Positions 34,013 to 46,060 are shown, counted from the stretch's first letter. The stretch: 64,000 nt of DNA from Actinostola sp. cb2023 (GCA_033675265.1 JAUJYZ010001076.1:310001-374000); one strand, 5' to 3'. Numbers and translations are program-made. The notes: generated by a model not told the origin, from the sequence alone.

Positions 34013-35445
34013 TTAGGGCTGTCCACAAGTTGCTCCAAATTGTTTAAAAAGATGCTCAAAATTTCTCAGAAAGTTGCTCAAAAGTTGCTCCAAAACTCTA
34101 AAAGTTGCTCAAAAGTTGCTCCAAAATCTTAAAGTTGCTACAATGTTGCTTCGTATATACTATAATAAGATGCTAATTACCCAATAAAAGTAATATTTCT
34201 AACTGTTCTTCTTAATTTTTTTTCATATAATTAATATAGCTTGTTAACAAACAAGATCCGTTATGCTGTAATTCTTAAGCATAGTTTGTCTATGCATTCC
34301 GTGTAGGATTGGTTTTGTCCATCCACACCTAGGTTAAACACAACACCAACATGATATTTTGGATTCTTGGCCTTTGGACCATATAACCGCACGTGTTGTG
34401 GTGTGAGCCAATGGGCAGGTTTCTAAATTTGAGCTGGTTGAGTTTCAGAGTCGACACGCAAGTAGCATACATTGGCTTTTTGAGTTGGTGTTTGTTGCTC
34501 TCGCTACACCGTACTGATGAGTTCCAAAAGAACGAAACAGCTGTCTACGGTTGCCGATCCTGGCTCTCTCTTGCTCTATCATGTTGGTTTTGTGTTAAGC
34601 TTTTTATTTCTACGTAGTATCAGCCTTTCTTGAATTTCTTGTTAACAGGAATTTACAAAATGCAATTTCGCACACTACCACCCTCCCCTCCCTCCCCTCT
34701 TTGCCACAGTCTCCCCTCCCCTGTCTATGCAAAATTTTCATATTTTTACTTTTATTTTCATAGTTTTCATTTCCTTTCTTTCTTCATTCATTCTTTATCT
34801 TTTGATTTTAATTTCCTGTACCCTTTATTTTATTTTCTATCTCTACTCACATTTCATTTTATTTGTTACTTTCTATTTTTCATCCTTTTTTATCATTTCA
34901 CATACAGCCACTGTTCTCGCTTTCTTTCCATATGTAGTAGGGAAAAACTAAGTAGCACCAGGAGCCCATTACTAATGGGCTCCTGGTAGCACTCAGTTGA
35001 TGTAACATATTCACTAGAATCTATTGTATTCTATTGTCGTTCTATCTATTGTTTTATGTGTTATTCATTATATTTGTATGAATATATTGACAGCAACTGC
35101 GTGCTACGTAGCAACACCCATATGTAGTATGCCTTCTATAAAAAGTAACCGCTGACCACCTGAATCACCTTTTCAAATACTACATACTACATACACTACT
35201 ACTCCAAATGCACTAACTCAGTCCTGAACAATGCATGCTGTTTACAAACTGAATTATGTCGACCCATAAAGCGAAATAAACCAACGTTAGTACTTAATAG
35301 GCCTGTTTAATTTGCTTTAATTTGTGGAAATGTTTAAGAAAGAAAGAAGTTGCTCAAAAGAAAAAAAGTTGCTCGAAATAAAATAAGTTGCCCGAAATCG
35401 GAAATGTTGCGCAAAAGTTGCCAAGCAACTTGTGCACAGCCCTAA
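34013..35445. mobile_element. 1.43-kb TIR element with subterminal AAGTTGCTC repeats
   Basis: Ends TTAGGGCTGTCCACAAGTTG and complement CAACTTGTGCACAGCCCTAA match except for one base. Repeats of AAAAGTTGCTC(CAAAA) occur next to both ends in the same orientation. Flanks TTGGGC (34007-34012) and TTGTGC (35446-35451) look like a 6-bp target duplication with one change. Removing the element restores the TTGGGCTTCCTGTG end of the adjacent palindrome. The interior (34150-35330) has no recognisable transposase. It has a pyrimidine-rich stretch (34670-34930) and a GGAGCCCATTACTAATGGGCTCC hairpin region near 34960. Confidence 0.8.
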
Positions 35446-35677
35446 TTGTGCTTCCTGTGTCTTATTTGATTGGCCGGCCGTTGAAATAAAGCCGACATAT
35501 GGCCGTGAATTCACGAATCCTGTCCTTTTGCCTCAAGTTGATATTAATCTTTGTTTTGAAAGCAGTTTTAGAAATTCAAGATATCAAAAGGACAGGATTC
35601 TAGAAGTGAATTCACGGCCATATTTCGGCTTTATTTCAGCGGCCGGCCGATCAAATAAGACACAGGAAGCCCAATTG
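35446..35677. repeat. Long palindrome with TTGGGCTTCCTGTG ends
   Basis: CTTCCTGTGTCTTATTTGAT, GGCCGGCC, and TTCACG..CCTGTCCTTTTG form arms of about 85 bp that pair with 35585-35677, around an approximately 50-bp centre. The left end is interrupted by the 34013-35445 element. The end motif belongs to the CACAGG-NAN-CCCA group seen at 15.4, 36.1 and 45.8 kb. Confidence 0.85.
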
Positions 35678-36079
35678 CTGGTTTTCATTAGACGTCACTT
35701 CCGGTCTCGTGAGGAATTTTCATCAGCTGAATTGCACCTTTTCAAAAGAATACTCTCTGGTTGATAGCACATGGAGGGCAATGTTTGCCCGTCATTTGAA
35801 GCAAATAATGAGATTCAAGGAGTTTTAACAGCTGATTGAAAGCCAGCAATACACAAACAGAGGGCGGTGAGCCTGTGATTTACCTACTCCTTAATGCATG
35901 TGAAGCCCACCACCAGGAAATGTCAAATAACTGGCTTAAAACACCTCGTACGAAGAAACAACACACACAGCTGAAAAGAAAGAAGAATAAACTGTTTGTT
36001 TTGACACTTTATTGGAAACTAAAACCTAGCTGAAAACCCTTTTTAAAACATAACAACCTAAAACTGACGGCAGAACTCA

Positions 36080-36395
36080 CCACAGGAACCCCAACCAACC
36101 AACACAGGAATCCCACCTCGAGCTTGGAAAGCCTGTGGTCTAGACTTGCACGGATAAAAAATTGACCGGTACCGTGTAAACACCTTGTCCGGATAACTTT
36201 TCGTACGACAAGCCGTATTTGGCGTAGGCAGTATGCTCTGCGCATGATCAGAAGGTAAAACCGCTGACATTATCATATTGATGCGTGTGAACAGGACGTA
36301 CTTTTACACAATTAAGAGACGGTTCCGTGTGTACTGGTCAACTTTTTGAACGGTTAAAAATTCGTCCGGTACCGTGTAAACGGGGCCTAAAGCAC
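36080..36395. repeat. CCACAGG motif cluster and half-element
   Basis: CCACAGGAACCCCAACC and CACAGGAATCCCACC precede CCTGTGG at 36132-36138, another member of the motif family. 36150-36390 has GGTACCGTGTAAAC twice in opposite arrangement relative to ACCGG, ending GTGTAAACGGGGCC, resembling a degraded TIR element. Confidence 0.5.
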
Positions 36396-36876
36396 TATGC
36401 TTATGTAAATTAAATAATGACATTCTAGCGTGCAGCGCGCGCACTTCAACTAGTTTTATTCAAAAACGCAACAGAATCCTCAATTTTCTTGCCATTTTCT
36501 TCATCATTATTGTTCTTTTTTATCAAAAATCCATTGTTTCGGTGTATCGCAATGTTTTCAACACCAAAGTGGAGGAAACGTTTGATTTTAATATTGTTTT
36601 AGCTAGTCAGTTTGAACCTAAGCTCAGCCGTGCACCTACCCTGGGTTCCAGAGGCCCTACGAGCCGAGGAGTGGGGGACGGGAGGGATTGGGGGAGAGAG
36701 AGAGGAGAGGGTGTAAACTAAAATTGTTCATGTGAATGAACTGTATCGTAGCAACAACAATATACTTCGATCTATATAATTTGTGCTTGAAGTAATGTTT
36801 CAAAGCCGAGAATGAGGACTAGACTGGAAACCCCGTCTAGTCCGAATTCGAGGTTTTGGAACGACTTCTCATACCA

Positions 36877-37898
36877 AGAGAAAATGAGGTAAGAGAAGGA
36901 ATCCCTGGTACCCCATCATGTGCCCCGGTAATTCTATTTTTAGATCGAAGCTATTCTTAGCTTTAGTTACCATGCCCGCGCAACCACTCTTGACTTGAAT
37001 TTTAAAATACTCAACCTTACCTTGGTTTTTCCTTTCAAGAACTTTTTATTTTTTGCCATTAAAAAGAAAAGCAAAAGACTACACAGCTTCTGCTCCAAGA
37101 TAACAAAGCAGTGGTCGCACGATTTCTATGATGTTTACATGCAAAGTCTGCACTGAATAAAAATACAAAACTGAGCGAAACAATATCGTCAACTCTCTGA
37201 GAAAAGGCCACAATTTAATTCTCTAAGATTCATTGAAGAATTTTACGAATACTCAGGCGAATTGAGCAATTAAAATTAAGGTGCTACAAATATAAACTAC
37301 ACAACGATCAAAGTCAAAGCAATCACGAAAACAAACTCCAAAGTTAATGTGGTCTTACCCGCACTTGATTCAACAATTACAAAGTCCAAGCGTTCTTCTC
37401 AGGTTGGAAAACACGAAGGAAACTTTACAAGAGCCAACATCACCAAAACCTTGAAGCACCAGCCATGTTGTGGACATGAAAATTTAATTCAACCATCTGC
37501 AGTCCTACAAGACGCCGGCTACAACAAAACAACTCCTTGCACTTTTCGGTTTTCTCTGTCGAAGGAAGCTGTTTTCCTCTATTTAGAATCGTCTCAAGTG
37601 TCCCAAATTCACAATAATTTCAGTCAAATCCCAAAAGGATAATTTGGTAAAATCCTATATTGAGTTTTCGAAGTAAAAATTTGTAAAATGTTCGAGAAAG
37701 TTGAGAAGATTTTCTTCGCTCAATTTTCACTTTTAACATCAAACCCGTGCGTAACGGCATGCGCGACCTCGCCTTATATGATCTGACCAATCACGTTCCG
37801 TTCTAAAGATAGATTGATTCTAAACATAGAATTAACGGGGCACATGATGGGTCAAGAGCCCAATACCAGGGATTCCTTCTCTTACCTCATTTTCTCTT
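36877..37898. mobile_element. 1.02-kb element with long inverted ends
   Basis: AAGAGAAAATGAGGTAAGAG, AAGGAATCCCTGGTA and CATCATGTGCCCCG..AATTCTA occur at the left and as complements at 37827-37898, with a small extra insertion in the right arm. The interior frame at 37349-37642 has no recognisable domain. Confidence 0.75.
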
Positions 37899-38179
37899 GC
37901 TCATACTCATTAATTATTACATGCAAAACATGCAATGGCCTAAAGGCAATAAATAAAGAGTTGCAAGATTTTAGCCCGGAAAAGCAAGAATTCCAGTCTG
38001 CATATTCTCTGCTCATGCATGTGCAGAGTCGAGTACATCGTATATAAATAATATCCCACATGTGTTGGACTCTTGAGTAGCATGAAGTAGAGCCTGCTTT
38101 CAGATTGAATCTCATTCGGACAGAGTTGTACTCTGTCCAAGGTCCCGATGATTGTTATATGAGGGATAAGAACTCAGGA

Positions 38180-38270
38180 AAGAGTACTTTGAAATCATTT
38201 CAAAGTCCTTGGACTTTGAAATCCATCATTTCAAAGTCCTTGGACTTTGAAATTGTTTCAAAGTCCTTGA
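38180..38270. repeat. Short tandem/palindromic TTTCAAAGTCCTTGGACTTTGAAA units
   Basis: The self-complementary word CAAAGTCCTTGGACTTTG is repeated twice, with a third half copy. It could form alternating hairpins. Confidence 0.75.
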
Positions 38271-38399
38271 GCGGAACTGCTCTTGAGCGGAATTTCCGGG
38301 GTTTCCAGGTCCATCATGTGACCGGATTTGATGCACCGGATTGGCTGGTTACCTCATGAATAATTAATGAGTTTGAGAAGCTGTTTTCAGTAACAACGA

Positions 38400-38560
38400 G
38401 TGCGAGTGTTTGATAACTGAAGGGGTTCTAAAAAGATACAGATGAAGCACGAGGCTCCATCGAGGTGTTTGGGATACCCTGATCAAACACGAAACACGAG
38501 TTTTTTAAATGGCTTCTCAAAAGAATGATATAACAATTAGACCTTTTTTGATATTTTCTT
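38400..38560. other. No gene recognised
   Basis: Contains short palindromic phrases (AACACGAAACACGAG, GATCAAACACG) but no clear element boundary. Confidence 0.35.
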
Positions 38561-38627
38561 ATTAGGCGCTTATTGTTTCAAACCAATTGTGAGAGTATAA
38601 ATATATATATTTGTCCACCAATGTTCA

Positions 38628-38708
38628 TCAGTTAGCTCAGTAGTATAATACAGTGCATGTAAAGTGTGTTGTAGGTAAACCAAAGGTCTTGGGTTCGATT
38701 ACCATTAT
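38628..38708 (+). other. tRNA-like / SINE-head sequence
   Basis: TTAGCTCAGTAGTATAAT resembles a tRNA A box and GGTCTTGGGTTCGATTACC a B box, separated by about 55 bases. No complete cloverleaf is evident and no CCA or isotype can be assigned. Likely a tRNA-derived SINE or pseudogene. Confidence 0.4.
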
Positions 38709-38983
38709 GTGTATTTATCACTGAAGATTTTTTTTTTCATAAAAAGGTTGGGATGGAAAATTTCTTAAGTCGCTGTAATAGCGTTCACTCGGGCTACTAA
38801 TAATGAGATGATCAAAGTAGAATCGGTAGCTGCAAAAATGCAAGGGTTCTGAAAATGGTGAACATTAAGGTCAGCAAATTTGAAACCTAAAACTTTATTT
38901 CTATCGTAATACAGAAGTAGTTTTAGCCTATTTACAGCACAATTACTGTAAAACAGAATTTCCACAGTCGACAATACTAAAGA

Positions 38984-39248
38984 GATTGCAATAAACCCGT
39001 GAAATATAAATTAAATGTTAGTGAGTAAAGCCGCATCTATACACGAACAAGTTTTCCTTGACAAGGAAAAATTGACAATTTTTTGTCGTCTACACGAGCA
39101 AGTCTACCTTGTCAAGGAAAACTTGTCAAGGAAAATTTGCTCGTGTAGATTCGGCTTAATAGTCAAAATAGACACAAAAGAAAACAATGTAAATAAAGTC
39201 TACTAGTGTCTATCAGTCTACTAACTATTTCACGGGTTTATTGCAATC
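38984..39248. mobile_element. TIR element (GATTGCAATAAACCCGTGAA ends) carrying a nested MITE
   Basis: GATTGCAATAAACCCGTGAAATA at the left is mirrored at 39226-39248. The nested element is listed separately. No coding capacity. Confidence 0.75.
39029..39156. mobile_element. 128-bp MITE with TAA target duplication (PIF/Harbinger-like)
   Basis: Ends AGCCGCATCTATACACGA and complement TCGTGTAGATTCGGCT are flanked by TAA on both sides (39026-39028 and 39157-39159). A 3-bp TWA duplication is typical of PIF/Harbinger. Inner repeats of TTGTCAAGGAAAA add further hairpins. Confidence 0.8.
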
Positions 39249-39416
39249 ACTAGTCTAGGCTCGAAATGGGTATAAACATCTATCAAGGTTAAGAGTGCTA
39301 GTAAAGATGATTGATCAACGACTACCAAAAATTATAAATCCTAAAACTGTTGAAAACGTGGGTGTTTGGAGAAGTATACCGCGAAAAATACCTGCGAACG
39401 TCATCAAAGCAAAACG

Positions 39417-40479
39417 TTATTTATTATTTAATTTAGAGAGACGTTTCAGATGTTGAAGAACACTCGAGCAAGCGTTTTCGATAATTAATCTTTTTTCGTT
39501 GGACATATTTGTTCTCCAGTTGTTTATTACAATACTAGAATTTCTGATTGTTGAAAAGCCATATTTTAAATCTTCAGATGTGGGCTTTTTCTGTCGAGAT
39601 TCAATCCACTCAACTACTTCAGAAGCGAGTTTCAATCCAAGAAATTCATAAATACTTTTCTTTTGCCGTGCGCATAGGATGTACTACCATTTGTTCGTAT
39701 TGAACCAATTTATAGCGATTTTTAAGCCATTTTGGAGGACTTGTACTCACTTGTAAGTTATTTTTAACTGGTTCACAAAGTCGCTGTACGTTGCGCACAA
39801 AGTGAGCATCTGGGTAATCCTTTATCCAATGATATTTTGTCCATGAATATACAACAGCTCTCGGATCTCGTACAATATGTATTATCTTAACTTGTCGCCC
39901 TCTTGACAAACCGTTGTTTACTGCATCTTCAAGGCTTAGAAGTGAAACGTTTGATAGTCGGCCAGATAATACTTTTATTGCTCTGTGTTTGAAGCTTTGG
40001 CATAAGTGTTGCACATATTCAACAAGTTTTTTACTTTCGTCAGTTGTTTGCCTTGCTACATTAGCAAGTACCTTGCTATGAAGAGCAAAATGGCTTCGTG
40101 AAAACTCTTGTAAAAACATTTCTTTCCCAGAGAAATTACAGCTTAAACAGCTGTCTAATGTAGAGGTGACTTCGTTTCTGTATTGGCTGGCTTCCTTTTC
40201 GTAAAATATGTTGTTGTTTAATAGTTTAGTGGTAAAATATAAAGGTTCGAACATGTAGACAACATTCGGGTTCTGGTTCAATAGCTCACCAAGAAAAGAT
40301 GTTCCAGATCGACCTTGTCCAACAATGATTACATCGACGTTTGTCTCGCTTCTTTCTTGTGTTTCTTGATTCGCATGTTTGGACAGTGTTTGAAAGTAAA
40401 CACTATAATATAAGGTATATGTACCGCAGAGAGCGACAAGCACAATGAGAAATAGGCTGACTTTGCGAAATGAAATCAT
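39417..40479 (-). CDS. Carbohydrate (Gal/GlcNAc) 6-O-sulfotransferase-like, with one frame break
   Basis: A predicted Golgi type II enzyme that would transfer sulfate from PAPS to glycans (CHST1/2/3-like family). I place the start at the Met at 40479, because it puts a short cytoplasmic tail before the membrane segment (VSLFLIVLVALCGTYTLYY). An upstream Met at 40608 would give a 43-residue tail. From the 40479 start, the PAPS 5'-phosphosulfate loop GQGRSGTSFLGELL is at about 54-67 and the 3'-phosphate motif IHIVRDPRAVVYSW near 201-213. The main frame reaches TGA at about 39646 just after MRTAKEKYL. The expected continuation EFLGLKLASEVVEWI lies in the +1 frame and runs to 39417. A one-base change in the A-rich run near 39655-39665 would restore a protein of about 355 residues. 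Sequencing error in the homopolymer-like run is the simplest explanation; a recent null allele is the alternative. Single-exon coding region. Confidence 0.82.
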
Positions 40480-40786
40480 GATCAAACAACCGCTAGTAAC
40501 TACGCAGCTCCTAGACTTGCCACAGCTCCCTGTAAAACTTTTTTTGCTTTGTGAATATAGATGGATGGGAAACGGGACACGTACGTACGTGGCAAACACA
40601 TCCGTCATAGAACATTATACCCATTTAACCTTCTACCCATTTAGCCATTTTTTCTAAAATACAATTAATAAATCACAAGAGACGGAGAAAGTTTAAACTT
40701 GGATGCTACATAGCTATTCTAAATCTTGTAATTGCCGGCAGCCAGGATGCATTGTATAACTATAACAACAAGACACTCTATAACTA

Positions 40787-40862
40787 TAATGACAAGGACA
40801 ATGTCAGTTGCGTGAGGAGAGACCTGACAATGACTGACAGTTGCGTGACGAGGGAGACTATA
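40787..40862. repeat. 75-bp segment duplicated at 43499-43574
   Basis: GACAAGGACAATGTCAGTTG, then GTGAGGAGAGACCTGACAAT, then GCGTGACGAGGGAGACTAT, is identical at both places. A shorter, diverged copy is near 43815-43855. Confidence 0.85.
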
Positions 40863-41133
40863 TGTCTGCCAGATGAAGGGCTATACGATCTCGATTTACG
40901 AACATTGACTTGCTTGCCTTAAATGCTTTGATGTAGTTTTGAAGTACGATTTTTACGATTCCTTTTCCTTCTGAATTTTTCAAACGTGGAATAAAATAAA
41001 CATCCATCATGAGTTACTGAAAATAACTCGACTGGCTCGACTGTTTGCATGACTTCTGTACATATAGCTTTCTGTCAATAGATGGAGTTATACATGACCG
41101 TTGTACGGCGTTGATCGTGAGTTTAATTATAAC

Positions 41134-42413
41134 TAGACGCTCTTGTAGCTTTAAGTCGGATGAGTAAAGCAAGCAGTGGTTGCTGCGATCGTAATCTCGA
41201 CTGAATCTGATTTGCTCTCGACCATATATCCATTGTCAATGAAATATTGTCAATGGCAATAAAGCTCTAAGCCCCCGCGCGCCGTAGACTAATGCATCAA
41301 ACATGTAGGCAAGGTAGTGATGTAATGTGCTTATTGAGCGAAAACCGTGCAGAATACGTACGGTTTGTAGATTGTACGTGTTCTAAATGTTTCAGAGATA
41401 GATTATAAAGATAACAGTGATCTCAGATTTAGGATCACGAAAACCGTGCAGTACGATTGTACGTGTTGCAATGTTTCAGAGATAGATTATAAAGATAAAA
41501 CACTATGGTTTAGAATGATCATAAAGTATTGTATATGTCAATGAAACAGTTTTTTGGTTGCTCGTTGTTGCGTGACTCGAGCTCGATAGAACATGCTTTC
41601 CTTGCAATTTCAGTACTGCGAACTTTACAGTATATACTTCACGCTACTAGAGCCCTTTTCAATCTAAATTTAGATTTAGACGAGAAAATATTTATATTTT
41701 GACCCCTTTCCGGTTTTCCCTGATTGGTTTTGCTTTCTAATCTTTCTTAGCCAGACTTCATGTCTCCTTCGGCTTTAGCTCGACGTTACCCTGCTAGAAG
41801 AGTTTCCTCTTTGGTCAATGGTTTTGTATTTATCTTTTCTGTATAGGCTTTTGCTTCGTTTCTTGATCGTCCAAGATACTCTCGGACGATCAAGATCAGA
41901 AGCAAAAGCCTATACAGCAAAAGGATTAAATACAAAACCATTGACCAAAGAGGAAACTCTAAGGCGCGTTAGCTTTGTTGATAAATGAAAATAATAAAAA
42001 ACAAGACGACATACTAGCTATAGTAACCTTCCTCCAACTTTTGTTTGTGAAGAAACCATATTGTTTACGGAGCCTTGGGTGATTATGCATGACTCGGTAG
42101 AACAAGCTTTCTTTGTAAAATCGATTTCACAAACTCAGCGAATCATAGAAATGACAATTTATTTGGTGCCATAAATATATCCATACCAAATACAAATATA
42201 CAAGACGACATATTAACCTTCCTTCGACAAGGTTTCTGAAGAACGACATCGTTCGATGTCTCGTCTTGATAAGCCATGTAGTTGAGCCTTTGATTATCTT
42301 AGAAATGACACAGGGCGCATGCGCTGTAGAGCCCAATATGCTTTCTGGGGTCGACGAAGCCGTTTCTCATTTCTAGAGTCGGGTCTATCCACAAAAGCCC
42401 GACTAACAAGAGT
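41134..42413 (+). repeat. Dispersed repeat family A, copy 3
   Basis: It contains the family blocks TAGACGCTCTTGTAGC, CATGCTTTCCTTGCAATTTC, TTAGCCAGACTTCATGTCTC and CACAGGGCGCATGCGCTGTA, and ends with a GTCGGG..AAGCCCGACTAA hairpin. A 45-bp phrase (AAAACCGTGCAG..TTTCAGAGATAGATTATAAAGATAA) is duplicated at about 41341 and 41440. A palindrome is nested at 41809-41960. Confidence 0.65.
41809..41960. repeat. Foldback nested in family A copy 3
   Basis: AGAGTTTCCTCTTTGGTCAA...AGGCTTTTGCTTC pairs with 41895-41960 around CTTGATCGTCC..GGACGATCAAG. Confidence 0.85.
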
Positions 42414-43027
42414 CCGCGGAGATCTTTATCTATGAGTCAGACACAAGTCTCCCTCGTCATTGAGCGTCAGTCTGTAATGATCCCTAAAATCTAAGGACGT
42501 TTTGATTTCGATTGTATTTTTGCCGTTCACTGACCTCTTTTTGAGCGTGGAAATTCGGTTTTAAATCAAAACGGTTTAAAAATTAGGTCGCGTAATAGAT
42601 GTATGACTCAGATAAGGATCACTTTACAACTGTCATCTTACTGAAAAGAACACGGATTTTCGAACATTGACCTTGCTCGATCGCCTTTGTCTCAATTCAT
42701 TTTTGGATATGAGTTCGAGTTCGTGGAAAGGCGTTATAGAACAGCCGATAAAACCTTAGCTTTAAAGGGATCTTTCACAGAAAAAGCATACGCTATTCGT
42801 GAGGGCCCACTCTGAAAGATGTCGTTTCATTTATAACAAAAGCAAACGCGCCTTAGCTTCATCGTGGAATGATCAACTACAATCCTGAACGTAATTTGAA
42901 GATCTATGATGAGAAATCTTGAAACTCGATAGGATCAAATCATTAATTCTTTCTTCAGCTTCGTTTTTTTGTTAATGCCATTCAAAATAAAAAAAAAAAA
43001 AAAAAAAAAAGAAAGAGTTATTTTGGA

Positions 43028-43055
43028 CTCGGGCTTCCTTCGGAAGGGCCCGAGT
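43028..43055. repeat. TTCG-capped hairpin CTCGGGCTTCCTTCGGAAGG, three copies
   Basis: CTCGGGCTTCCTTCGGAAGG followed by GCCCGAGTAA forms a strong hairpin here and again near 44207-44234. A truncated copy is at 43447-43470. Each is preceded at a distance by TTGAAACTCGATAGGATCAAAT-like sequence (42920, 43330, 44110), so they mark the ends of one repeat family. Confidence 0.75.
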
Positions 43056-43061
43056 AATGCA

Positions 43062-43190
43062 TGGATCAATTCCAGCTGTTACCATTACCCCCCCCCCCCC
43101 CCCGGGCATACCCCAGGGATTTGTAAGGACTCTCCTCACCCAGGGGCGGGGATTTCACAGACAAAAACGTACGGTTGCCCCGGGGGGGGG
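43062..43190. repeat. Poly-C/poly-G element, relative of 4797-4935
   Basis: ATCAATTCCAGCTGTTACCA followed by a C run and, about 85 bp later, a run of G. The mirrored terminal word is lost at the right end. A mixed poly-A/poly-G tract occurs at 43384-43447. Confidence 0.6.
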
Positions 43191-43579
43191 GGCTCTGAAA
43201 GACCGAGCGTTAATCAATGGATAATTCATAATTGAAAAAACGCGTCTTGCAAAGCTTCTTTCTTTGATTGAAAAAGGCAGATGACTTCTTATCTCTACTG
43301 TTTGAATTATTTCTAAATGATGAGAAATCTTGAAACATCGATAGGATCAAATACATCGTTCATTTTTTTTCCGTTCCATCACGGGGAAAAAAAGAAAAAA
43401 AAAAATAAAAAATCAGGGGGGGGGGGGGGTGGGGGGGGGGGGGGGGGTTCCTTCGGAAGGGCCCGAGTAACAAGACGCTCAATGAGCGTACACTCGGGCT
43501 TATGACAAGGACAATGTCAGTTGCGTGAGGAGAGACCTGACAATGACTGACAGTTGCGTGACGAGGGAGACTATGTATA

Positions 43580-44280
43580 TACATGTATGTGTCGAGTTCA
43601 TTTGATTTGCCTTTGACTTTGAGTTCATTTGATTACCTTTTGACTTTGAGTTCAATTGATTTGATTTTGATGAGTTCGTGTAAAGGCCCGCTCTCTAGCT
43701 TCAGATCCCGAAACGTCGAGTTTGGAATCGAGTTCGAGTTCGGCCGGGTTCGAGTTACGGTTCGAACGTCGAATAAAACAAGGATATCTTCTTCAATACA
43801 ATATCATTTCTCTGACGTCATGACAATCAGTGACAGTTGAGAGACGAGGGAGACTATGTGTCGGGTGAGTACGTACATGATACGTCTTGAGGTTGCATAG
43901 GTCAGATGGTTCTGATAACGCCCTCACGTTTGTTTTTGTTAAATATATTTTAAGCGAGCTTCTAGTCCTTCTACCACTTCTAGTCATTGAACGATGAACT
44001 AGAATCCTGACCTTTTAATAGCTTGAAGATCTACAGCTGCTTTCAAAACTAAGATTCAAATCTACTTGAGTCCTGTGTGTCGTTTCTTTTTTTCTTATCT
44101 GCTGAGTAATCTTGAAACTCGATACGATTAAATACGTCGCATACTTTCTTCATTCTTTAGCCGAACAAAACTACGACTACTACTACCGAAAAACGCATTT
44201 TATAACTCGGGCTTCCTTCGGAAGGGCCCGAGTAATAATACATTTCAGCAAGTGATAATGACATGAGATCAGTTCGCTTA
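43580..44280. other. No gene recognised
   Basis: Contains GAGTTCATTTGATT tandem phrases (43597-43680) and repeat fragments only. Confidence 0.4.
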
Positions 44281-44493
44281 TATGTTTGGGCTTCCTGTGC
44301 TTCAAATTGGCGACACGTGGCTTAATTTCTGACGAGTGATAAAACATGAATTTATTTTAGTTGATCACACATCTTCCTTTAAATCACGTTTAATCAAAAC
44401 CCAGTCTTGAATATTGGTACGTACTAGTACGCTGAAGATTATAAGGGAGAAGATTTATGCACAACAGTATTATTTTAGTCCAACTTGAAACAG

Positions 44494-45488
44494 TAGCCTC
44501 CTATGCAGACTTTGTGTAGCGCTTCCGGTTCCCGTCATTCCTCCACTGCGTCTGCTCAGACTCGAACAACATTCCTTTCTACATTGTTTTCTATCAACCA
44601 ATCAAATTGCTAGGTGATATGCAAATGTTTCATTTTCCCACGTTTGTACATGTATCGCGTGAATACAGAAAATACGCCAAAGAAAGTCTTAAATTTGACA
44701 CTATATATGCAAGAAAGAGGAATCTAAGAAAAACCGTACAAGCCTGAAGGATATTTGGTAGAAGAGTCTGTTGGATATTCCCTCTATATTAGAACGACTT
44801 GATGGATTAAAAGACCTTGCCGACTACACTTACAAATTAGAACTTATTTCAGCTTTTAGTAGAGTGGTTCAAGTTTCAAGATGAGTTCTAAACGTGTAGT
44901 TTCCCATGCCAAAATGCTAAGAATATACCTGTCAAACGTCGACAAATTGCATGTCAAAACCATAACATTCACGTCAACTGAGCGAAGCCGCCGCCAGCAA
45001 ACCTAACGTTTGAAACTAGAAACAACCGTCAAAATAGTTTCAGTACGCTATTACAGTTGATTGCAAATGGTAGTAATGATCCAATGATTCACTTTATTGT
45101 TATTTACAAGATCAAACATTAAAGGTATAGCCTGAAATACTAGCGATGTTCCCGAATCAGTGGGAAGATTTCTAGAAACGTCTTTCTTTTCTAAAGTTAT
45201 GGCATCTATGGGCTTTTTCTGATGAATATTGAACTCATTTATACGAAAAACTTGGCTTACTTTTCTATAACAGTCATACATACGCTCACTCTCTCTCCAC
45301 CATGGATCGCCGATTCATTGCCTTGTTCGCGGAAAAGACGGCCAAGGTCAAGGTCGTATCCACAAGCTTTTGTGGGGCTTTCTCTGATTGGTCAAATTCG
45401 TAGAAAGGAATGTTGTTCGAGTCTGAGCAGACGCAGTGGAGGAATGACGGGAACCGGAAACGCTACACAAAGTCTGCATAGGAGGCTA
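44494..45488. mobile_element. 995-bp element with perfect 8-bp TSD (Mutator- or hAT-like)
   Basis: Inverted ends of about 95 bp begin TAGCCTCCTATGCAGACTTT and include CGTCATTCCTCCACTGCGTC and CTCGAACAACATTCCTTTCT. TGAAACAG flanks both sides (44486-44493 and 45489-45496). Long TIRs favour Mutator-like over hAT. The interior frame at 45051-45281 (-) has no recognisable domain. Confidence 0.9.
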
Positions 45489-45816
45489 TGAAACAGTCGA
45501 TGTGAGGTAAAATAAAGAATATTCGCCGTCATCATAGAACAAACTTTGACGGTTTCTGCTCCATTACTACTGAACATCATCTACTACATACATCATCTAC
45601 TGAACAGTAGATGAGTAAGAATTGAATATATAGATTATACTGATGTGTGGTAGACCATTCTAGCGCGATTCCAAACAAACTTTCATGTCGGATCCCCCGT
45701 ACACGGCTATGGTAAGACAATCTGGCCAAATATTAAATTAATTAACTCTCATATATTTGCTATACAGGTATGTGCCGCTGGTCGGATAGGGTATGGTTTT
45801 TGAGCTTTTGGTCTTA

Positions 45817-45956
45817 CCACAGGTATCCCAAGCGCAGCATTTGTATAAGAGAATGTATGGAAATTATTCAATGGTGGATTTTCAGCGTAAATATTGAATA
45901 AATGAATAATTCCCATACATTCTCTTATACAAATGCTGCGCTTAGGCTACCTGTGG
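45817..45956. mobile_element. 140-bp palindrome with CCACAGG ends and 5-bp TSD
   Basis: CCACAGGTATCCCAAGCGCA..TTGTATAAGAGAATGTATGG pairs with its complement up to CTACCTGTGG. TCTTA flanks both sides (45812-45816 and 45957-45961). Same end motif and duplication length as 15421-15869. Confidence 0.85.
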
Positions 45957-45961
45957 TCTTA

Positions 45962-46060
45962 CTCGGGCGATTTTATCGGCGATTTTGTCGGCGATTCAGT
46001 ATTGGCGATTTTATTGCAACCACAAATCGTCCGTGTAATTAAACTACCGGCGACTTAGAG
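45962..46060. repeat. GGCGATTTTATCGGCGATTTTG direct repeats
   Basis: GGCGATTTTNTCGGCGATT words repeat about five times. Similar GGCGAATTTTTGGCGATTC phrases occur at about 2712, suggesting the ends of one element family (CCCGTACGGACGATTTT at 2672, AAATCGTCCGTGTAAT at 46023). Confidence 0.5.
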
